DNA of 64,000 nucleotides from PALSA-1353 sp036267155 (GTDB lineage: Bacteria > Planctomycetota > Phycisphaerae > Tepidisphaerales > Tepidisphaeraceae), in assembly GCA_036267155.1 (NCBI GenBank), contig DATAWP010000047.1, positions 1 to 64,000 on the forward strand, written 5' to 3'. Made by a program: the position numbers and the translations under genes. The notes under the pieces are model-generated. The model saw only the letters and a program-made list of their open reading frames with translations. It did no database searches and was not told the DNA's origin. Below, piece after piece: positions 59,368-64,000 of the stretch; within the stretch, counting starts at the first letter, position 1; every line of letters starts with the position of its first letter.

Positions 59368-60645
59368 GTGTCAACAATTCTCCGGACAATCCGCGAAACT
59401 CACTCAAACTCGCCGGCGCGAATTCTACTGCGCGCGGCGTGGATTGCGCCGATGGCCGGTCCGCCGTTTCGCGACGGCGGCGTGGTGTTCAGCGCCGGAC
59501 TCATCGACGCTGTCGGGTCGGCGGGCGATTTGCAACGAAAATATCCGGATGCCATCGTCGAGGACGTTGGCGAATCGGTCATTCTTCCCGGGCTGATGAA
59601 CGCTCACGCCCATCTGGAGTTGAGCCACATTCGGCGCGGCGATCCGCCGAACAATCTGGCGGAATGGATTGAGAAAACACTCATGCCGCAAACGGCAGCG
59701 ACCGGCCACGCCGCAGCCGACGCCGTTTGCTTTGCCATGCACGAAGGGGTGGCGCAATGTCTTCGCTTCGGCGTGACCAGCGTTGGCGACATCAGCAAGC
59801 AATGTATGCACAGCCGGCCAGCGCTGCGCGACGGGCCCCTGCGCGTGGTCAGTTACGGCGAGATTCAGGCGATGGCGCAGCGGCGTGGATTGCTCGAAGA
59901 GCGGTTCGCGTCTGCGGCTGATATTTCGTGTGAATCGAATTGGCTTCGCGTTGGAGTGACGCCGCATGCTCCGTACACGGTGGAGCCGGCCGGCTACGCG
60001 AGATGTCTGGCATTCGCCAAATCGCAAAAGCGTCCGTTGGCCACGCATTTGGCCGAAACCGCGGACGAAGCCAACTTTCTGGCTTCCCACTCCGGGCCGT
60101 TCCGTCATCTTTGGGAAGTGGGCGTCAATGCATGGGATGACGCGGTGCCGCGCTTCGCCGGCGGCCCGATCCGGTTTGCGCGCGATCTGGGTCTGCTCGA
60201 TTACCCGACGCTACTTGCGCACGTGAACTATTGCGATGACGATGAACTGGCCGTCCTGGCCCGCGGCAAAGCAAGCGTTGTGTTTTGTCCCCGGACCCAC
60301 GCATTTTTCGGCCATCCCCCCCACCGCTGGCGTGACATGCTGGCCCGCGGCATCAACGTGGCGGTGGGAACAGATAGTTGTGCCAGCTCGCCGGATTTGA
60401 ATTTGGTGGACGATCTTCGCCTGCTGCATCGTCTGGCCCCGGAGGTGCCGGCGGTACAACTATGGGAAATGGGCACGACGCGCGCGGCTCGAGCACTTGG
60501 CTGGAACCGCACCGGTGCAATTCGCGCCGGCGACCCCGCTGATTTTGTGGCGTTTGGTTGCGCAACCGCGGACCCCCTGCGCGAAATCCTTGATCGGGAG
60601 GTGCTTCCAACATCCATTTGGATAGGAGGGAAGCGAATCAGGTAA
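59368..60645 (+). CDS. Amidohydrolase, probable aminodeoxyfutalosine-deaminase-like
   Basis: A metal-dependent deaminase/hydrolase of about 425 residues. Metal and catalytic residues: NAHAHLELSHI (H-x-H), ATHLAETADEANFL (His), LLAHVNYCDDDEL (His), VGTDSCASSPDLN (Asp). GVTPHAPYTVEP is typical of the TRZ/ATZ and cytosine-deaminase-like group, some of which deaminate 6-amino-6-deoxyfutalosine in menaquinone synthesis. mqnD in this window makes that role plausible but unproven. The frame opens at 59305; GTG at 59368 gives a more usual length. The 259-base gap before it has no gene. Confidence 0.82.
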   Translation: MSTILRTIRETHSNSPARILLRAAWIAPMAGPPFRDGGVVFSAGLIDAVGSAGDLQRKYPDAIVEDVGESVILPGLMNAHAHLELSHIRRGDPPNNLAEWIEKTLMPQTAATGHAAADAVCFAMHEGVAQCLRFGVTSVGDISKQCMHSRPALRDGPLRVVSYGEIQAMAQRRGLLEERFASAADISCESNWLRVGVTPHAPYTVEPAGYARCLAFAKSQKRPLATHLAETADEANFLASHSGPFRHLWEVGVNAWDDAVPRFAGGPIRFARDLGLLDYPTLLAHVNYCDDDELAVLARGKASVVFCPRTHAFFGHPPHRWRDMLARGINVAVGTDSCASSPDLNLVDDLRLLHRLAPEVPAVQLWEMGTTRAARALGWNRTGAIRAGDPADFVAFGCATADPLREILDREVLPTSIWIGGKRIR

Positions 60646-60742
60646 AAATGCGACCACTTATGGATTTGGAATAGGCGCCGCGTTGCCGCGAATCAAATAG
60701 CTGAGTTGCTGGAGTGACAAGCAACGTGCCCATGCTTTTGCA

Positions 60743-60997
60743 TCAATCATATATTTCGCGTCGATGTCCGATTCGCACGACCAGAACGATCAGCCATTCA
60801 TCGCGAATCTGATAGATAACGCGCCAATCACCGACGCGGATACGGTGCGCGTCTGCGCCCACGAGCTTCTTGCTGCCGGGCGGACGGGGATTTTCACTGA
60901 GTGCAGTGATCGCGGCGCTGATGCGCTTCCCGACGGACCTGTCCAAATTGGCAAGCTGTTTCGCTGCCGGGGGTAGGATGGATATGGTCCATCGCAT
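60743..60997 (-). CDS. RelE/ParE-family toxin
   Basis: An 84-residue mRNA-interferase-type toxin. The sequence WTISILPPAAKQLANLDRSV, KLVGADAHRIRVGDWRVIYQ and IRIGHRREIYD-like end (VVRIGHRREIYD) follow the RelE/ParE fold; R-x-R-x-GDWRVIY and H-R-x-x-IY are the diagnostic parts. It lies three bases after the antitoxin gene on the same strand, the usual order. Confidence 0.9.
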   Translation of the reverse strand: MRWTISILPPAAKQLANLDRSVGKRISAAITALSENPRPPGSKKLVGADAHRIRVGDWRVIYQIRDEWLIVLVVRIGHRREIYD

Positions 60998-61000
60998 CGC

Positions 61001-61258
61001 TCACAGTTTCAATTCCGACTTGACCCGTTCCCAAGGGATCGGCTTGTCCTTCGGCCGCTTCATTCGACCAAGAGCCCTGTTCGCGGCCTTGGCGTCGGCT
61101 TCATCCTCGAGCTTTTCCAGCAGGGCCAAGTCCTCCATGGACACCAGCGCGGCCACGCCCTTGCCGCGACGTTCCAGGACAACGCGTTCGCCCTGATAGG
61201 CTACCCGGTTAATCGTGTCCGCCAGCGTCGATCGAATTTTTACGATGTTTACGGTCAT
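61001..61258 (-). CDS. Phd/YefM-family antitoxin
   Basis: An 85-residue antitoxin. The N-terminal DNA-binding part reads NIVKIRSTLADTINRVAYQG then ERVVLERRGKGVAALVSMED, matching Phd/YefM. The charged C-terminus (NRALGRMKRPKDKPIPWERV) would wrap the toxin. A palindrome with a TGTACA core lies 21 bases upstream (61280-61303) and is a likely autorepression operator. Confidence 0.9.
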   Translation of the reverse strand: MTVNIVKIRSTLADTINRVAYQGERVVLERRGKGVAALVSMEDLALLEKLEDEADAKAANRALGRMKRPKDKPIPWERVKSELKL

Positions 61259-61279
61259 AGGCGCGGACCTCCATCCAAC

Positions 61280-61303
61280 TGACGTTTATGTACATTATCG
61301 TCA
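61280..61303 (-). promoter_or_regulatory. Candidate operator of the toxin-antitoxin operon
   Basis: An imperfect 24-base palindrome, TGACG-x6-TGTACA-x-CGTCA in outline, with 20 of 24 positions symmetric. YefM-type antitoxins are known to bind palindromes with a TGTACA core near their own promoters; here it is at 61289-61294. Confidence 0.6.
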
Positions 61304-61374
61304 ATTTAGCCCGTTTGGTCAACATCGGCTCGAAAGTAGCCGTCGGCGCGTCCAAATTCTTCAGTTCGCGAAGC

Positions 61375-61971
61375 TTATGCACACCCCGATCCCGATTGCT
61401 TGGCCCGATTGATCGCCGCCTGCAGGCGATCGTGAATCTCGCGCGGGTTGGCGATGGTCTGCCAAACGGACGTCGGTAAGTCTTCGTCGGTGGGAATGAT
61501 CTCAATCGATCCGACGCCGACGAGCTTTTCGCGCGAAGTCGAAACTAATCTTGCCCGGACGACTTTGCGAAGCGGGCAATCGAAAATCTCCACGCCGAAG
61601 ACTCCGGTGATCCGCAGGACGCGCAAATCCGTCAGGATGTACAGACGGCCCATCCATTGAAGCACGGCGAACATGAGCCGGCCGGCGATGAAAAATAGCG
61701 CGGCCTCGAAATAGAAATGATCGTGCATGCGATGATCCACCACGGCCAATACAACGGCGATGAACGCGACGACCACGGCGAAAGCGAAGGAATTAAAAAT
61801 GATGAACCAGAGCGACGGCTTGAGGATCATCAGCACCAGTTCGCCATCGCGCAAAACGTGGGTGCCCAGAAGCGTTCCGAGCGAAGTGGCCCGTGCGGCG
61901 GCGGTGGAGGGCGCGGCGCCGGCGGCGCCGGCTTCGGCCGCATGCACCGTCTTTGGCGGCGGCATCTTCAT
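61375..61971 (-). CDS. Membrane protein with bacterial PH domain
   Basis: 198 residues. After an Ala-rich N-terminus, ILKPSLWFIIFNSFAFAVVV and FIAVVLAVV plus FYFEAALFFIAGRLMFAVLQ give two to three membrane segments. Residues ~110-180 resemble a YdbS/bPH2 domain: GRLYILTDLRVLRITGVFGV then EIFDCPLRKVVRARLVS and GSIEIIPTDE. Such proteins sit in the inner membrane; their role is unclear. It overlaps hpt by four bases and is probably co-transcribed with it. Confidence 0.8.
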   Translation of the reverse strand: MKMPPPKTVHAAEAGAAGAAPSTAAARATSLGTLLGTHVLRDGELVLMILKPSLWFIIFNSFAFAVVVAFIAVVLAVVDHRMHDHFYFEAALFFIAGRLMFAVLQWMGRLYILTDLRVLRITGVFGVEIFDCPLRKVVRARLVSTSREKLVGVGSIEIIPTDEDLPTSVWQTIANPREIHDRLQAAINRAKQSGSGCA

Positions 61972-62522
61972 GGCACCTGCACCTGCTGCTTGAGCATCAC
62001 AATGTCCGGCAGGTTCCGATAGTAGTCGTTATAGTCCAAACCATAGCCGACGACGAACGTGTCGGGAATCTCGAACCCCACGTAATCCGCATGAACGGCA
62101 TGGGCCGTCGGACGGTCCTTGCGGAGCAGGACGCAGCTTTTCACGCTGGCCGCGCCCATTTCGCGAAGGGCGGGCACCACCATGTGCAACGTCCCGCCGC
62201 TGTCCAGAATGTCGTCCAGGACTACGACATGCCTGCCCTGAATCTCGCCGACCTGATTAGCGAGCATCTGCGATCCGCGCGATTGGATGCTTCGGCCCGG
62301 ATAGCTGCTGACCGATATCAAGCCGATCCGCATTGCGATGGGGATTTGGCGGATCAAATCGCTTGCGAAAATCATCGCGCCGGTCATGACGGGGACGATT
62401 GTGATCTCGCCGCCTTCAATGCTTGGAGGGGAATGATCCGCCGTGATCTCGCCGGCCAATTCCTTCACTCGCTGTGCGATGCGATCCTGGGAGATCAGCA
62501 CGCGATCGATATTTTCATTCAT
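61968..62522 (-). CDS. hpt: Hypoxanthine phosphoribosyltransferase
   Basis: A 184-residue purine-salvage enzyme. The PRPP-binding loop is VVVLDDILDSGGTLHMVVPA, and PVMTGAMIFASDLIRQI and VGYGLDYNDYYRNLPDIVML complete the family pattern. ATG at 62522 (NENIDRVLISQDRIAQRV) is the normal start; the 23-codon extension is not. It is coupled to the PH-domain gene downstream. Confidence 0.93.
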   Translation of the reverse strand: MNENIDRVLISQDRIAQRVKELAGEITADHSPPSIEGGEITIVPVMTGAMIFASDLIRQIPIAMRIGLISVSSYPGRSIQSRGSQMLANQVGEIQGRHVVVLDDILDSGGTLHMVVPALREMGAASVKSCVLLRKDRPTAHAVHADYVGFEIPDTFVVGYGLDYNDYYRNLPDIVMLKQQVQVP

Positions 62523-62578
62523 GAACGCATTGTAACGTGTGACGTGGACGTCGTGCTCGTGTTGTGTGGTCTGCAAAA

Positions 62579-64000
62579 TCATTCCTCCCATACCGCGACA
62601 TCGGCGGGCACCAGGTTGGCCGAGCCGATTAAAAACTTCGCCGAGGCAGAGGCCGGTGCGGCAACAGATTTGTCCTGATAATTCAGCGCAATGCGATACG
62701 GGCCGCGGCGAAGGACCTGCACGCGATTGGGAATCATTCGTGGCGACAAACGGCCCGGGCCGATCGATTTTGCCAAGGACTCGACGAATGCATCAACCAG
62801 CGGCTGCTCGCTGAAGACGCCGAAGTAGCTCACGGTCCCCTTTCCCAGCCGCGAGCGCGTGACCGCGGCGGCGCCGGCGTAAAACTGGTCGGCGTACGTT
62901 GCCAGAACTTCCGTCCCGGAATTGGGCGTCACCTGATCGCCCCACACGCCCCAGGTATATGCACTTCCACCAAACTTGATCTGCCCAAACCGATCATCGC
63001 GGAGCGAATCGTATCCGTCGATGGAAGCGCCAATCATCGGCAGGATCGGGGCCGCCCAGGGGCCTTCCCATAGTTGCCCGGTGCGATCCATCAAACCGGT
63101 CCGGCAGGTGAGCACGAGATTGCCGCCGGCTCGCGCGTAAGAATCGAATTGTGAAACCAATTCCTGGTCTATCATCTGCACGCCCGGAGCGACAATCAGC
63201 GGCAGATCGCTTGGCCACGCCGTGCCGGGACGCAAAATCTGAATCCGCACGCCGAGCCGGCTCAGCGCCGCATACCAACTCGCCAGCCAAAGCGATTGGT
63301 TCCATCGCCGCGCCTGTGGAAGCGTCAGATAATACCAGAGTTGCTCGAAATCGAGCACCAGCCCCACCGTCTCCGTCGGCCGACGCGGCTCATCGGCAAA
63401 TTTTGGGACTCGCGACAAATCCAATCGCCGCATCTCCTGCACGACCTGCGAAAATTCCCGCCCGCCCGCGGACGGCGTCACGCCATCCGTTCCCACCAAC
63501 CCATCGTGAAATAATTCGACGCCAAAGCGCGGCTGTCGAAATCGATACGTCGTCACAAATTCCGACCCATGCGCGAACGCCGTCCAAATCCACAAACGGA
63601 TCGCGCCTGGATAAACTCGCACGGGCACTCCGCTCCAGTTCACGTGACCCGGCTGCAATTCCATCAAGCCCCAGCGATTTTGATAGCTGGCCATCTGATC
63701 GTGACACAAACTGATCTGCGCGGGATCGGCAATGCGATAGTTTTCGTCATTCTCCTCTTTCTCCCTGCCGGTGACTGGATAGCTGTCCCATGCGCTGAGG
63801 GTTATATCCTCGTCCATGTCCTGCGGATCGCAATCGGCGTGCAGGCTCATGAAGTTAGTCGTGATAAAGCGGTTGCCAATCCTAGCCTTGAGAATATCCG
63901 ACTGGATGCGATTGTAAGCCGCGAACGCCCAACTCCAGAATCGGGATGCGTCGAGGCACTGATGCGGATTGCCGTACTTCGGCTCGCGCGATGGGGGCAT
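62579..64000 (-). CDS. GH42 beta-galactosidase, C-terminal part (runs off the right edge)
   Basis: At least 473 residues; the gene continues beyond the window, so the N-terminal part of the TIM barrel with the acid/base Glu is missing. Visible: FWSWAFAAYNRIQSDILKAR then ITTNFMSLHADCDPQDMD, the catalytic nucleophile region RWGLMELQPGHVNWSGV, the trimerisation domain (TVGLVLDFEQLWYYLTL to GGNLVLTCRTGLMDRTGQLW) and a small C-terminal beta domain. It cleaves terminal beta-galactosides. It lies 56 bases upstream of hpt. Confidence 0.88.
   Translation of the reverse strand: MPPSREPKYGNPHQCLDASRFWSWAFAAYNRIQSDILKARIGNRFITTNFMSLHADCDPQDMDEDITLSAWDSYPVTGREKEENDENYRIADPAQISLCHDQMASYQNRWGLMELQPGHVNWSGVPVRVYPGAIRLWIWTAFAHGSEFVTTYRFRQPRFGVELFHDGLVGTDGVTPSAGGREFSQVVQEMRRLDLSRVPKFADEPRRPTETVGLVLDFEQLWYYLTLPQARRWNQSLWLASWYAALSRLGVRIQILRPGTAWPSDLPLIVAPGVQMIDQELVSQFDSYARAGGNLVLTCRTGLMDRTGQLWEGPWAAPILPMIGASIDGYDSLRDDRFGQIKFGGSAYTWGVWGDQVTPNSGTEVLATYADQFYAGAAAVTRSRLGKGTVSYFGVFSEQPLVDAFVESLAKSIGPGRLSPRMIPNRVQVLRRGPYRIALNYQDKSVAAPASASAKFLIGSANLVPADVAVWEE

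Noticed and set aside
1..64000. CRISPR arrays, rRNA genes, prophage modules
   Set aside because: No regularly spaced direct repeats with unique spacers, no rRNA-like sequence and no phage structural genes were seen.

Overview
The window looks like a chromosomal segment of a Planctomycetota bacterium, most likely class Phycisphaerae. The reasons are a DUF1501/DUF1800 gene pair, a protein ending in the CPRCGYDIRATPERCPECG zinc ribbon common in that class, a secreted protein with a VPLPAA-type PEP-CTERM anchor, a futalosine-pathway gene (mqnD), TQP-rich linkers in exported proteins and fairly high G+C. This assignment rests on family knowledge and reading; no database search was run.

Layout. 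1-6.1 kb: the start of an IS3-like transposase at the left edge, then aroDE and dapA (minus), a broken RHS gene, pdxJ and nnrE (minus) and surE (plus). 6.2-13.6 kb: an AraC regulator, a Fur-family regulator diverging from a three-gene sugar ABC importer, a catalase-like protein and a small membrane protein. 13.9-24 kb: a PEP-CTERM protein, a five-gene minus-strand operon built on a PaoABC-type molybdenum aldehyde oxidoreductase, a polytopic membrane protein, and DUF1800-DUF1501 with a clear terminator. 24-31 kb is accessory in character: a two-repeat small protein, a zinc-ribbon membrane protein, a methyltransferase, mqnD with a truncated gene fused to its end, murA, a ferredoxin, a 46-residue prepilin-like protein and a HEPN-like gene with an unknown partner. 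31-46 kb: RNase Y, a P-loop protein, argH, an acetyltransferase, an aldo/keto reductase, a cold-shock protein, lptB, a TlpA-like redoxin, an HDOD-GGDEF protein, a GH28 lipoprotein and a large membrane protein. 45.5-59 kb: one long minus-strand array in which two complete peptide-ABC trios (binding protein, two permeases) share one OppD/OppF ATPase pair, followed by hisD and hisC. 59-64 kb: an amidohydrolase, a Phd/RelE-type toxin-antitoxin pair, a PH-domain protein, hpt and a truncated GH42 beta-galactosidase.

The most unusual signal is not a gene. Many intergenic gaps hold short inverted-repeat elements, each built from a simple repeated 'sentence' present in two opposed copies. Six of them start within a few bases of, or inside, the stop codon of the upstream gene, and in one case the element has become the first ~52 codons of a permease. 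They look like several families of REP/MITE-like elements with a preference for gene 3' ends. Other points worth checking are the HEPN-like cassette, a perfect palindrome just before the RNase Y start, three DnaA-box-like 9-mers in an A+T-richer gap, and a Fur homologue that has lost most of its usual metal ligands.
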